Of a stretch of DNA of 64,000 bases, positions 40,831-49,828 are shown piece after piece (position 1 is the first letter of the stretch; every line of letters starts with the position of its first letter). The position numbers and the translations under genes are program-made. The notes beneath the pieces were generated by a model. It was not told where the DNA came from. It searched no databases and saw only the letters and a list, made by a program, of their open reading frames with translations. The stretch lies in assembly GCF_900129005.1 (NCBI RefSeq), contig NZ_FQUN01000012.1:62001-126000 (forward strand), read 5' to 3'. This stretch comes from Leeuwenhoekiella marinoflava DSM 3653. Its GTDB lineage: Bacteria > Bacteroidota > Bacteroidia > Flavobacteriales > Flavobacteriaceae.

Positions 40831-41901
40831 GTGCGGGTTTTACAACTGATAGATAGTTTAGAAATAGGCGGAGCAGAGCGGATGGCGGTTAACTATGCGA
40901 ATGCCCTCCACAAGCGAGTTGAAGTTTCCGCTCTTTGTGTCACGCGGAAGGAGGGGCAGTTAAAAACATTGATCGATCCTGAAGTACCTTATTTGTATTT
41001 AAAGCGAAAGCGACGACTGGACGTTGCAGCAGTATTACGGCTGAAGCGTTTTATTCAAAAGCATAAGATCGAAATCATTCAGGCTCACGGGAGTAGTTAT
41101 TTTTTAGCTGTTTTAGTAAAGTTGATAACTCCGGGATTGAAATTGATTTGGCATGATCACTTTGGGAATAGTGAATATCTTGCAGGGCGGAAAGCGACTA
41201 GCCTAAAACTATTGAGTTCGTATTTTGACGGAATTTTTGCAGTTAATGAAAAACTCGTTTTGTGGTCAAAACAAAAGCTGAAGGTTAAAAAAACCTTCTA
41301 CATTAAAAATTTTATAGCGGAAGCTTTACCCTTTGATACAGACTTTGAGATTTCCGGAGCTAAGGGAAAACGCATGGTTTGTGTGGCCAATTTAAGGCCT
41401 CAAAAAAATCATCATATGCTTTTAGATGCTTTTAAACTGGTTTTAGAACATGATGCAGGCTACACCTTACACCTTTTTGGATCTGTACCCGAAAGTCTTT
41501 ATGCAAAATCTCTTGTTGAGCGTTTAGAAGAAGAGCCCTTCTCAAAAAGCGTTTTTTTTTATGGTACCTACCTAAAAATATCTGCCATTTTACCGCATTT
41601 TGATATAGGCGTTCTATCTTCAGATTCGGAAGGCTTACCTTTGGCCCTGCTCGAATACGGCCAGGCAGGAATACCGGTAATCACCACAGATGTGGGGCAG
41701 TGCAGAGCAGTACTAGGGGATTTTGGGAAGTTGGTTCCTGCTCAGAATCCTGCTGCGCTTGCTGAGGCAATTAGAGCCAGCGGTTTTATGACTGATGATA
41801 AAGCGGTAGATGTGAAAAAGTTAAAAGATAGAATTCTTTTAGAATACGGGGAACCAATTGTTATTCAGAAAGTTATTTCAAAGTATGCTGAAATTATTTA
41901 A
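40831..41901 (+). CDS. glycosyltransferase family 4 (GT-B)
   Basis: With GTG at 40831, one base after the previous stop, the product has 356 residues beginning VRVLQLIDSLEIGGAERMAV, the typical GT4 opening. The C-terminal domain has MVCVANLRPQKNHHMLLDAF and SEGLPLALLEYGQAGIPVIT (EX7E-like). A TTG at 40801 would extend ten residues into the upstream gene and looks less likely. Its end overlaps the start of the next membrane protein by 17 bp. Confidence 0.86.
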   Translation: MRVLQLIDSLEIGGAERMAVNYANALHKRVEVSALCVTRKEGQLKTLIDPEVPYLYLKRKRRLDVAAVLRLKRFIQKHKIEIIQAHGSSYFLAVLVKLITPGLKLIWHDHFGNSEYLAGRKATSLKLLSSYFDGIFAVNEKLVLWSKQKLKVKKTFYIKNFIAEALPFDTDFEISGAKGKRMVCVANLRPQKNHHMLLDAFKLVLEHDAGYTLHLFGSVPESLYAKSLVERLEEEPFSKSVFFYGTYLKISAILPHFDIGVLSSDSEGLPLALLEYGQAGIPVITTDVGQCRAVLGDFGKLVPAQNPAALAEAIRASGFMTDDKAVDVKKLKDRILLEYGEPIVIQKVISKYAEII

Positions 41902-43255
41902 GAATCATAACAAACGTTACTTGCAATTTATCGCACTTCATATTGCGATAGGTTTTGCTATTTATTTGTTCCGGTTTTTAGGTCTGTTCTATTTTTTGGG
42001 TTCTATAGTATTCTTCACACTTTGGATATTTCAATCCGGGAACAAACAAAATCAGGCTTTATATGCTGCAGCATATATGACCTCAGGGGAGGTTTTTTTT
42101 AGGATGACCGGAGGAAGTTTGATTCCTTGGGAAGCCGGTAAGTATTCAGTTATTTGTTTTATTTTATTGGGATTGTTTTTCAGCGGGACATCGCGCAGAT
42201 CAGCACCGTATTGGTTGTATTTACTGTTGCTGATTCCCGGAGTACTTTATGCTGCTGAGACGCTTAATTTTGATACCAATGTGCGTAAAGCAGTAATATT
42301 TAATTTAAGCGGCCCGTTTTGTTTAGGTATAGCGGCACTGTATTGTTTTGATCGTCGTATAACGCGTCAACAAATCCATAATATAGTTTGGTGTTTATTA
42401 ATGCCTGTGATTGCCATGGGAATTTATCTCTTCTTTTTTACTCCAGACACGCGAGACGTTCTCAACGGGACGCAATCTAATTTTGCCCTATCCGGAGGTT
42501 ATGGCCCCAATCAAGTGGCTACTGCCCTTGGTATAGGAATGTTTTCGCTAGTAGTGCAGATTTTTGTCAATGGAAAGAATAAACTGATCTTTTCTATAAA
42601 TATCGGCTTGCTGATGTTTTTAGCCTATCGAGGTATAGTTACATTCTCGAGAGGAGGAGTTTTTACTGCAGCATTAATCAGTATAGCTTTTATCGTAATC
42701 TATTTTCAAGGGGTTTCTTCTAAAAAAAGAAATTCCATTTCATTTTATATGGTGATTTTGGGAAGTGCGCTAGCTATCACGTGGTTGATTACTTCGGTTC
42801 GAACAATGGGGCTTATCGATTTACGTTATGCTAATAAAGATGCTGCAGGACGTATCAAAGAAGATCTCTCTACAGGAAGACAAGAGTTGATTACTTCTGA
42901 GCTTACATTTTTCATGAATAATCCTGTAATGGGAATCGGTGTTGGCAAAACGCGAGAATATCGGGAAGAAAAACTTGATATTTTAGCTGCCTCGCATAAT
43001 GAAATCAGCAGATTGCTTTCTGAACACGGAGTTTTCGGATTAATAGCTTTATTGATATTATTTTGTACACCGCTGTTTTATAGAATTGGAAACCGAAAAA
43101 ACTACCTGTTTTACTCCTTTTTTGGGTTTTGGTTTCTTACTATTAACCACTCGTCTATGCGTGTGGCGGCACCGGCATTTATTTATGCTTTGGCTTTATT
43201 GAATGTAGTTGATGAAAAAAACGATACTCTACCTCGGAAACAAATTAGCCAGTAA
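41885..43255 (+). CDS. O-antigen ligase / polymerase family membrane protein
   Basis: With ATG at 41885 this is a 456-residue protein with about 10-12 hydrophobic segments. A long periplasmic loop after RTMGLIDLRYANKDAAGR contains FFMNNPVMGIGVGKTREYRE and ASHNEISRLLSEHGVFG, the Wzy_C/WaaL signature region with its conserved His. Such proteins either ligate finished O-polysaccharide to lipid A-core or polymerise repeat units. Because export here is by an ABC transporter, ligation is the simpler reading; polymerisation cannot be excluded. It overlaps genes on both sides. Confidence 0.82.
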   Translation: MLKLFKNHNKRYLQFIALHIAIGFAIYLFRFLGLFYFLGSIVFFTLWIFQSGNKQNQALYAAAYMTSGEVFFRMTGGSLIPWEAGKYSVICFILLGLFFSGTSRRSAPYWLYLLLLIPGVLYAAETLNFDTNVRKAVIFNLSGPFCLGIAALYCFDRRITRQQIHNIVWCLLMPVIAMGIYLFFFTPDTRDVLNGTQSNFALSGGYGPNQVATALGIGMFSLVVQIFVNGKNKLIFSINIGLLMFLAYRGIVTFSRGGVFTAALISIAFIVIYFQGVSSKKRNSISFYMVILGSALAITWLITSVRTMGLIDLRYANKDAAGRIKEDLSTGRQELITSELTFFMNNPVMGIGVGKTREYREEKLDILAASHNEISRLLSEHGVFGLIALLILFCTPLFYRIGNRKNYLFYSFFGFWFLTINHSSMRVAAPAFIYALALLNVVDEKNDTLPRKQISQ

Positions 43256-44225
43256 AGGGTTTACACCAACGGGTATAGATACTTTAGGTCCCCAATTAGA
43301 AAGTTTGGGTTTTGCTGTTTTTTATGCAAGTTCTAAGCGGTCGAAACCAGTTCGTTTACTAGATATGATATGGCTCATTTTTCGATATCGAGAGCAAGCT
43401 GATTATGTGCTTATAGATACTTACAGTACTCAGAATTTCTGGTTTGCTTATGTTGCAGCTCGAATCTGCAAAAGGTTTCGGTTAAATTATATTCCCATTC
43501 TACACGGTGGAAATTTACCGCAACGCTTAAAAGGAAGTCAAAAAGCTTCATATTTTTTATTTAAGAATGCGTGTCAACTAGTAGCTCCTTCAGCATATTT
43601 GGCAAATCATTTTAAGAATGCAGGCTATTCCAATGTTGAGATTATTGCAAACGCGTTAGAACTCAATAGTTATCCATTTAAATTCCGTGAGGAACTTCAG
43701 CCTAAATTATTGTGGGTGCGTTCGTTTGCTGCTATTTATAACCCGATGCTGGCTCTTGAAGTTTTAGAAAGATTGCTTGATGAATATCCTAATGCTCAGC
43801 TTTGTATGGTGGGGCCTGATAAAGATGGCAGTCTAGAAGCTTGTAAAATGTATGCGCTTTCAAAACATTTACCGGTTGTATTTACCGGAAAACTGGAGAA
43901 AAGTGAGTGGCTGAATCTTGCTGCAGATTATGATATTTTTATAAACACCACCCATATCGATAACACACCGGTAAGCGTTTTAGAGGCGATGGCTTTAGGG
44001 CTACCGATAGTTAGTACAGCAGTAGGTGGAGTTCCTTATATTTTAAAAAATGAAGAAACCGGTTTATTAGTCGTCGATGAAGATTGTGACGGATTTGTAA
44101 AAGCCATAGGGCGTTTACTTACAGATAAAAGTTTCGTTCAAAATATAACTCAAAACGCTCAAGATCATATTAAGCAATACGACTGGAACGCTGTTAAGAA
44201 ACAGTGGTCTAATATTTTGTCTTAA
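43212..44225 (+). CDS. glycosyltransferase family 4 (GT-B)
   Basis: This 337-residue protein starts at ATG 43212; the TTG three bases upstream is less likely. Motifs: TILYLGNKLASKGFTPTGID, ILHGGNLPQRLKGS, IANALELNSYPF, LLWVRSFAAIYNPMLALEVL, and NTTHIDNTPVSVLEAMALGL, which carries the EX7E-like C-terminal motif. It overlaps the ligase gene by 44 bp, the deepest overlap in the locus. It is probably the transferase acting early, since the initiating enzyme follows next. Confidence 0.86.
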   Translation: MKKTILYLGNKLASKGFTPTGIDTLGPQLESLGFAVFYASSKRSKPVRLLDMIWLIFRYREQADYVLIDTYSTQNFWFAYVAARICKRFRLNYIPILHGGNLPQRLKGSQKASYFLFKNACQLVAPSAYLANHFKNAGYSNVEIIANALELNSYPFKFREELQPKLLWVRSFAAIYNPMLALEVLERLLDEYPNAQLCMVGPDKDGSLEACKMYALSKHLPVVFTGKLEKSEWLNLAADYDIFINTTHIDNTPVSVLEAMALGLPIVSTAVGGVPYILKNEETGLLVVDEDCDGFVKAIGRLLTDKSFVQNITQNAQDHIKQYDWNAVKKQWSNILS

Positions 44226-44241
44226 AATGCGTTATATTTAA

Positions 44242-45648
44242 ATGCCCAAACAGGCCTACATGTCTTGGATACCCAATATTCATTTTGAAATCTCAGAGCG
44301 CAAAATCCTGCTGCGTATATTTGATCTTGTTTTTATCTTTCTGATGATTGCATTGGTTTATAATGGTTTTGATTTTGAGTATTTAAAATTTAAACCCAAT
44401 AGCTGGAAGTGGGTGTTTATCTTAATAGTGTACTACACGCTTTTTGCTGCAATATTTGAGATGTATGATCTGCAGAAAGCAGCTTCATTTCAGACTACAC
44501 TTAAGAATGTCTTGCTAACGGTTTCTATGACCGTTTTGTTTTTTGTGCTAACTCCGTTTTTTACTCCGGTGCTACCTGAGAACCGCTTACAAATCTTATT
44601 TTTCTTTGGTTCTTTAGTCCTTGGATTATTGTTGTGGCGCTATACCTACATCAACCTTATTTCTGCTCCTCGATTCAATAAGCGAATACTCGTTGTAGGG
44701 AATAGTTTTGATATCAATTTAATAGCAGAAAATCTTCACGTTGCTGATCCTAACTACCGGGTTATAGGCTTTGTAAATACCGATAATATCAAGCCAGATT
44801 CTTTTGATCGTAGATTGATGGCTATTGAAGTTGCTGATTTATTAAATGCTATAAAGCGTTATTCTGTTTCTGAAATTGTGGTAGCGAGTCCTTCAAAAGG
44901 AGTAGGAGTAGATTTATATAATAAATTGATTATTCTCTTAGAACAAGGTTTTCCTATTCGGGAATACACTCAGGTTTATGAAGAAATTACTCATCGGGTT
45001 CCGGTACAGCATGTAGAACGAGATTTTTATAAATATTTCCCATTTAGCCGAAGTAATAAGAATCGGTTTTACTTATTTGTCAGTAGTTTTTTTAATGTGA
45101 TTTTTGCGGCATTAGTGTTGCTTTTGACACTTGCTTTACTCCCTTTAATCCTTTTAGGAAATCTTATAGCAAATAGAGGACCTCTGTTCTATACGCAGGT
45201 ACGCGTTGGTCAAAATGGAAGAGCGTTTAAGATGATAAAGTTTAGAACAATGGTGGTAGATGCAGAATCTGGTGGGGTTCAGTGGGCTCAGAAAAAGGAT
45301 ACGCGTATAACTCCTTTTGGCAAACTTTTACGCAATACGCGTATTGATGAGATCCCGCAATGTATTAATATTTTAAAAGGAGAAATGAGTCTTATAGGTC
45401 CTCGCCCTGAGCGCCCTGTTTTTGTAAAAGAACTTTCAGAGAAAATACCTTTTTATGAAATACGGCACGTTGTGAAGCCTGGTTTAACGGGGTGGGCGCA
45501 AGTACGCGGGCGTTATGCCGAATCTGTAGATGATACGCTAGAAAAATTACAATACGATTTGTTCTACATCAAGCACCGTAATATGTTTCTCGATCTCAAT
45601 ATTTTACTAAAAACGATAAGCACGGTCATTTACTATCGCGGGCAGTAG
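44242..45648 (+). CDS. polyprenyl-phosphate sugar-1-phosphate transferase (WcaJ/WbaP-like)
   Basis: This 468-residue protein has about four N-terminal membrane helices, a Rossmann-like CoA-binding-type domain (RILVVGNSFDINLIAENLH), another membrane helix near 275-300, and a C-terminal bacterial sugar transferase domain: FKMIKFRTMVVDAE, LRNTRIDEIPQCINILKGEM, SLIGPRPERPVF and HVVKPGLTGWAQV. It transfers a sugar phosphate to undecaprenyl phosphate, the initiating step for the glycan. The ATG at 44242 gives the usual length; a second ATG at 44260 is possible. It is the last plus-strand gene of the locus. Confidence 0.92.
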   Translation: MPKQAYMSWIPNIHFEISERKILLRIFDLVFIFLMIALVYNGFDFEYLKFKPNSWKWVFILIVYYTLFAAIFEMYDLQKAASFQTTLKNVLLTVSMTVLFFVLTPFFTPVLPENRLQILFFFGSLVLGLLLWRYTYINLISAPRFNKRILVVGNSFDINLIAENLHVADPNYRVIGFVNTDNIKPDSFDRRLMAIEVADLLNAIKRYSVSEIVVASPSKGVGVDLYNKLIILLEQGFPIREYTQVYEEITHRVPVQHVERDFYKYFPFSRSNKNRFYLFVSSFFNVIFAALVLLLTLALLPLILLGNLIANRGPLFYTQVRVGQNGRAFKMIKFRTMVVDAESGGVQWAQKKDTRITPFGKLLRNTRIDEIPQCINILKGEMSLIGPRPERPVFVKELSEKIPFYEIRHVVKPGLTGWAQVRGRYAESVDDTLEKLQYDLFYIKHRNMFLDLNILLKTISTVIYYRGQ

Positions 45649-45658
45649 TTGGTTATAC

Positions 45659-47260
45659 TTATTTTCTCCTTCGGAAGCATGAGAAAATCAGAAGTCCAAA
45701 TACTGGAATAAAAGCCAGTTTAGCAAGGTAATCTCCATGCTTACTGTAAAAGGTAAGCTCCTTGTTTTTATTCACACTTCCTTTTAAGCTTCCGCGTAAA
45801 CCGTAACCCAATTCCTTCTCAATTTCTCCTTTTTGATTAATTATTGCAGAAATACCCGTGTTTGCACTACGGGCAATACTTCTTCGGTTTTCTATAGCCC
45901 GCAGTCGTGCATAGTTGAGGTGTTGTTTGTGTCCTTGTGTATCTCCCCACCACGCATCATTGGTTATGATGGCTAAAAATTCTGCTCCAGCTTTTACATA
46001 ATCGGTTACAAAATCCCCATAAACCGATTCGTAACAAATAATAGGAGCTACTTTACTTCCATCAATTCCTGCAAAAGCTACTCTGTTTTCTTGAGTGGTT
46101 TTCATCGAAACAGTTCCACCTAAATCAAGCATAACATCGCCTAACAGCGGTTTTAAAATACTTTGATACGGAAAATTTTCAACCCCAACGACTAATTTAC
46201 TTTTGTGGTAAATCTGTGTGCTATCTGATTTGTTCAATAGAAAAGCAGAGTTGAAAAAATCTGCCCAAAGGGGATTTCCAATTCGATCTTTACCTACATA
46301 ATTTGTTGCAGGTAAAACATCATCTTCATTTGTGTACAATCTGTAAAATTGAATCCCTGCCAGGTAATTTAAATTGGGGTAAGCGCTTAGAAAATCTTCA
46401 GCTTTCTCTTTCTCTCTGCTGTACTCAAAATTCCGAATATCCACACCGGCACCTTCTGCCAATACGGTTTCGGGAGCGATTAAAAAATCGGTTGAATCGG
46501 TTAAACTTTTTGAAGCTTCTTCAAAAAGTAAGTCTGCAATACGCTCGTTAGTAGTATTGTATTTTTCGGTATAGGGGTCTATATTCGGTTGTAGCAAGAC
46601 AACTTCAACAGGATCTTCAGTCTCTTTATAGTTGTGATAAATAAGTTGGCTAACACCAATAGGAATAAGAATCACTCCTGCAGCAATCGCTAATTTTATA
46701 AAAAGAGCTCTTTGATTTTTTATTTCTGCGAACGCTAAAACTCCTTTAAAAATTAAAGCGTTAACACTCCAAACCCATAGTGTTCCACCAAAAGCTCCTG
46801 TGTATTCATACCATTGAATCCAGCCGGTATAGGTAGCAAAAGCATTACCCAAGTTGAGCCACGGCCATGCAAACTCCCAGTTGAGATGCATAAACTCAAA
46901 AAGTATCCACAGTGAAATGAGAAAGACCAGACTTAAGTTTATAGAAAGTCGCTTGCTTACTTTTCTATAGAGCATCCATACAAAAGTCATCAAAAGTGAG
47001 TTGGCTAAAACGGCAAACCACATCCCAAATCCTGTTGAATTATAAAGCCACCAGGTGGTACTAATATTGAATATAAAAAATGCTATATAAGCAAAGCTGA
47101 AGAGTTTTAAGCCTGATTTTTTAGCTGGTTTTGCAATACTTTTATGCGTAACCCATAGTAACGGAACAAACCCGAAAAAAAGTAATAACGGAAAACCATA
47201 AGTAGGCCATGCGATAGCCAATAAAAGTCCGGTAGTGATTGCTAAAAGCAGCTTTTTCAT
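45659..47260 (-). CDS. lnt: apolipoprotein N-acyltransferase
   Basis: With ATG at 47260 the product has 533 residues: six or so membrane helices, then a carbon-nitrogen hydrolase domain. The triad is recognisable: Glu in LIAPETVLAEGAG, Lys in YHKSKLVVGVENFP, and Cys in PIICYESVYGDF. It adds the third acyl chain to lipoproteins at the periplasmic face. A start 20 codons upstream (47320) is possible but precedes an ordinary basic n-region (MKKLLLAIT), so I prefer 47260. It converges with the WcaJ-like gene, 10 bp apart. Confidence 0.92.
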   Translation of the reverse strand: MKKLLLAITTGLLLAIAWPTYGFPLLLFFGFVPLLWVTHKSIAKPAKKSGLKLFSFAYIAFFIFNISTTWWLYNSTGFGMWFAVLANSLLMTFVWMLYRKVSKRLSINLSLVFLISLWILFEFMHLNWEFAWPWLNLGNAFATYTGWIQWYEYTGAFGGTLWVWSVNALIFKGVLAFAEIKNQRALFIKLAIAAGVILIPIGVSQLIYHNYKETEDPVEVVLLQPNIDPYTEKYNTTNERIADLLFEEASKSLTDSTDFLIAPETVLAEGAGVDIRNFEYSREKEKAEDFLSAYPNLNYLAGIQFYRLYTNEDDVLPATNYVGKDRIGNPLWADFFNSAFLLNKSDSTQIYHKSKLVVGVENFPYQSILKPLLGDVMLDLGGTVSMKTTQENRVAFAGIDGSKVAPIICYESVYGDFVTDYVKAGAEFLAIITNDAWWGDTQGHKQHLNYARLRAIENRRSIARSANTGISAIINQKGEIEKELGYGLRGSLKGSVNKNKELTFYSKHGDYLAKLAFIPVFGLLIFSCFRRRK

Positions 47261-47368
47261 AAATATATAACCTAATAGGAACCGCAAGTTAGTATAAGCA
47301 TCTTTAAGTGTAAAGTACAATATTGTTTTATAGATTAAAGCATTGTTAAACCTGTACCAAATAGTCCC

Positions 47369-47386
47369 TCACTAAGTACTTAGTGA
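47369..47386. promoter_or_regulatory. perfect 18-bp palindrome, putative operator
   Basis: TCACTAAGTACTTAGTGA is its own reverse complement. It lies 23 bp before the epimerase ATG at 47410 in the divergent lnt/epimerase region. Its half-site TCACTAA recurs in the palindrome after dnaJ (50998). It resembles a dimeric repressor site, but no regulator gene is adjacent. Confidence 0.5.
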
Positions 47387-47409
47387 CTAACTTAGGGCAA
47401 AAAGAAGCG

Positions 47410-48312
47410 ATGCGAATTTTAATTACAGGAGCTACAGGTCTGGTAGGACAAGAGTTGTGTAAACAACTGTTAGATGCCGGGATTGCGGTAAATTATTTAA
47501 CAACGAGTCCGGAGAAGATTGAGACTAAAACCAACTATCAAGGTTTTGTATGGAATGCCAAAACCGGAGAGATTGATACGGCTTGCTTAGAAGGTGTGAC
47601 CAGCATTGTTCATCTGGCAGGAGCAAGTATCGCAGAGCGCTGGACGGATAGTTACAAGAAAACTATTTTAGAAAGTCGGACAAAGACGGCAGACCTTCTT
47701 TTTAAAACCTTAAAAAATACACCTAATGAGGTGAAGCAATTTGTTTCAGCAAGTGCGATAGGTGCATATCCTTCTTCAAAAACCACTATTTATACCGAAA
47801 GTTTTGAAACCTATAATCCAGGTTTTTTAGGAACTGTTGTTGAGGCTTGGGAGCAAGCGGCAGATCAGTTTGAGGCACTGGGGTTGAAAGTTGCTAAAGT
47901 GCGAGTAGGTGTTGTTTTGGCCAAAAACGGAGGTGCTTTAGAAAAGCTTTTACAGCCCATAAGGGCTTATGTTGGTGCTCCCTTAGGTGACGGTAAACAA
48001 TGGCAGTCCTGGGTTCATTTAGAAGATTTGGCCGGAATATTCAAGACTGTTATTATACAAAATCTAGACGGCGTTTACAATGCAGTCGCTCCAAACCCGG
48101 TAACGAATAAAACCTTAACTAAAGCGTCCGCTGCATTATTAGGAAAGCCTTTGATCTTGCCTAATGTTCCGGGATTTGCATTGAAGCTTTTATTAGGAGA
48201 GATGGCTGCCGTGGTTTTAGAAAGCCAGAAAGTGAGTTCAGAAAAAACAGAAACGATCTACAGTTTTAAATACAGGCAATTGCATAATGCTTTAGCAGAT
48301 CTGCTTGAATAA
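47410..48312 (+). CDS. TIGR01777-family NAD(P)-dependent epimerase/dehydratase-like protein
   Basis: With ATG at 47410 this is a 300-residue short-chain dehydrogenase of the extended type. It has ILITGATGLVGQELCKQLLD (nucleotide-binding GxxGxxG) and SIVHLAGASIAERWTDSYKK typical of the TIGR01777 (SulA/YfcH-like) group, and a C-terminal DUF1731 region near LPNVPGFALKLLLGEMAAVV. The Tyr/Lys catalytic pair of epimerases is not clear (SASAIGAYPSS has a Tyr). The substrate is unknown. GTG at 47383 would begin inside the palindrome, so I rejected it as start. Confidence 0.85.
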   Translation: MRILITGATGLVGQELCKQLLDAGIAVNYLTTSPEKIETKTNYQGFVWNAKTGEIDTACLEGVTSIVHLAGASIAERWTDSYKKTILESRTKTADLLFKTLKNTPNEVKQFVSASAIGAYPSSKTTIYTESFETYNPGFLGTVVEAWEQAADQFEALGLKVAKVRVGVVLAKNGGALEKLLQPIRAYVGAPLGDGKQWQSWVHLEDLAGIFKTVIIQNLDGVYNAVAPNPVTNKTLTKASAALLGKPLILPNVPGFALKLLLGEMAAVVLESQKVSSEKTETIYSFKYRQLHNALADLLE

Positions 48313-48340
48313 CCAAAGTCAAAAAAGAGTTTGCATAAAG

Positions 48341-48361
48341 AAACCGGCTCAAGGCCGGTTT
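48341..48361. terminator. bidirectional terminator between epimerase and yceI-like gene
   Basis: AAACCGGC (48341-48348) and GCCGGTTT (48354-48361) form a perfect 8-bp stem with a 5-nt loop. A-rich sequence on the left and T-rich on the right support both directions. The stops are at 48312 and 48387. Confidence 0.75.
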
Positions 48362-48386
48362 TGTAATTCAATATTATTGAATGAGA

Positions 48387-49058
48387 TTACATTTGTTGGT
48401 TCGCAACAATTGTAAATTCTAATTCGATTTCATCGTTGATGAATTTATCACCTAAGTTGTCAAATACAGATTTAGATCCGTAGTTTACATTCCAATCCGT
48501 ACGGTCAATTGTAAATGGCTCAGATTTTAACGTTAATGTGTTACCAGCAACTTCATACGTTACAGGAAACTCGATGTTTTTCTTAGTTTCCTTAAGGGTA
48601 AGGTTACCAGCCATCATTTTTTTACCATCTTTTTCAGTTACTCCAGTAATTTCAAAAGCAGCAGTAGGATATTTATTTACGTTAAAGAAATCCCCTTCTT
48701 TACCTTCAACAGTTCCTTTAAGGTGGTCTTCAAGGCTTGCTTTTTGATCTCCTTCAAGATCTGTAACAACAATAGAAGTCATGTCAATTAAAAAGCTTCC
48801 GCTTATCATTTCGTCCTCAAGACGCACAACTCCAGATTCTAGACCTAAGGTACCAGTGTGAGTTCCGGTTGGTTTTGCACCTTCCCAGCTAATTTCTGAT
48901 GCTTCTTTGTCAAGCATAAATTTTGAAGCTTCAGTAGTTACTTCAGCAACAGTTTCTGCATCTGCAGCTTCAGTTTCGTTTTTAGCTTCATTTTTACAAG
49001 ATACTGTAGCTGTAAGTAGCGCAGCCATAGTAAATAAGGTTAAAAATTTAAATTTCAT
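48387..49058 (-). CDS. YceI-family lipoprotein
   Basis: With ATG at 49058 the product has 223 residues. A signal peptide ends in the lipobox TVSC (Cys at 20), followed by an acidic linker rich in E, A and T. The rest is a YceI-like lipocalin-type barrel: FMLDKEASEISWEGAKPTGT near the start and FTIDRTDWNVNYGSKS near the end. YceI proteins bind isoprenoid-like or amide lipids. An upstream in-frame start at 49133 would destroy the signal peptide. It is monocistronic, with a probable promoter at 49091-49098. Confidence 0.9.
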   Translation of the reverse strand: MKFKFLTLFTMAALLTATVSCKNEAKNETEAADAETVAEVTTEASKFMLDKEASEISWEGAKPTGTHTGTLGLESGVVRLEDEMISGSFLIDMTSIVVTDLEGDQKASLEDHLKGTVEGKEGDFFNVNKYPTAAFEITGVTEKDGKKMMAGNLTLKETKKNIEFPVTYEVAGNTLTLKSEPFTIDRTDWNVNYGSKSVFDNLGDKFINDEIELEFTIVANQQM

Positions 49059-49090
49059 TGTAATTGCTTTTTTAGTGTTAATTGAGAGTT

Positions 49091-49098
49091 CAAAAATA
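49091..49098 (-). promoter_or_regulatory. putative -7 element of the yceI-like gene
   Basis: CAAAAATA on the plus strand reads TATTTTTG on the minus strand, matching TAnnTTTG, 33 bp before the ATG at 49058. The -33 element is unclear. Confidence 0.45.
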
Positions 49099-49150
49099 GA
49101 AGAAACATTGAGATTTGCTCTTAAATAAACCATAAATTATATTGGTGACA

Positions 49151-49184
49151 TTTTGACATTTTTACAACAATGGCAGTACTTTTG
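49151..49184 (+). promoter_or_regulatory. promoter of grpE-dnaJ
   Basis: TTTTG at 49151-49155 (-33) and TACTTTTG at 49177-49184 (-7, TAnnTTTG) are separated by 21 bp. It lies 27 bp before the grpE ATG at 49212. Starts upstream of 49184 are therefore excluded. No CIRCE element was seen. Confidence 0.7.
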
Positions 49185-49211
49185 CCAATTGCAAAGCAAA
49201 TAAGATATACC

Positions 49212-49787
49212 ATGAGTTCAGAAAATAAAGAAGAGATCCTTCACGAGAACGAAGAAAATAAAGCACAAGATATGCAACAGGTTGGTGCAGAGGTTAATAA
49301 TGAAGCTGCTGCAGCTGTTGAGATTGAAGATGACGAAGATGAGTTGGCTAAATACAAAGCTGACTTAGAAAAGGAAAAAGATAAATTCTTACGTCTTTTT
49401 GCTGAATTTGAAAACTATAAGCGTCGCACAAGCAAAGAGCGCGTAGAGTTATTTAAGACCGCAGGTCAAGAAGTTATGCAGGCTATGTTGCCGGTTTTAG
49501 ACGATTTTGACAGAGCGATGACAGAAATTCAAAAAGCAAAAGACAAAAACCTGCAGAAAGGGGTAGAGCTTATCAGCAATAAGCTGAGAGAGACGCTTAA
49601 GGCTAAGGGCTTAAAGCAGATGGAAGTGAAAACTGGCGATGCTTTTGATGCAGATTTACACGAAGCGATCACGCAGATTCCGGCTCCAAAGGATAGCTTG
49701 AAAGGTAAAATCGTTGATGTAATTGAAAGCGGTTATCAATTGGGAGAAAAAATCATTCGCTATCCAAAGGTTGTAGTTGGGCAGTAA
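49212..49787 (+). CDS. grpE: nucleotide exchange factor GrpE
   Basis: This 191-residue protein has an acidic, disordered N-terminus (many E, N and A), a long coiled coil beginning ELAKYKADLEKEKDKFLRLF and a C-terminal beta domain with GDAFDADLHEAI and VIESGYQLGEKIIRYPKVVV. It releases ADP from DnaK. ATG 49212 is chosen because the in-frame ATG at 49170 overlaps the promoter. It is co-transcribed with dnaJ, which starts 41 bp after its stop; dnaK is not in the window. Confidence 0.95.
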   Translation: MSSENKEEILHENEENKAQDMQQVGAEVNNEAAAAVEIEDDEDELAKYKADLEKEKDKFLRLFAEFENYKRRTSKERVELFKTAGQEVMQAMLPVLDDFDRAMTEIQKAKDKNLQKGVELISNKLRETLKAKGLKQMEVKTGDAFDADLHEAITQIPAPKDSLKGKIVDVIESGYQLGEKIIRYPKVVVGQ

Positions 49788-49828
49788 GAAGTAAGAGATA
49801 GTACTAATAAATTGAAGCAGAGACAGGG

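Noticed and set aside
49170-49211. ATG at 49170 as the grpE start
   Set aside because: It overlaps the TACTTTTG promoter element; ATG 49212 gives the usual acidic N-terminus.
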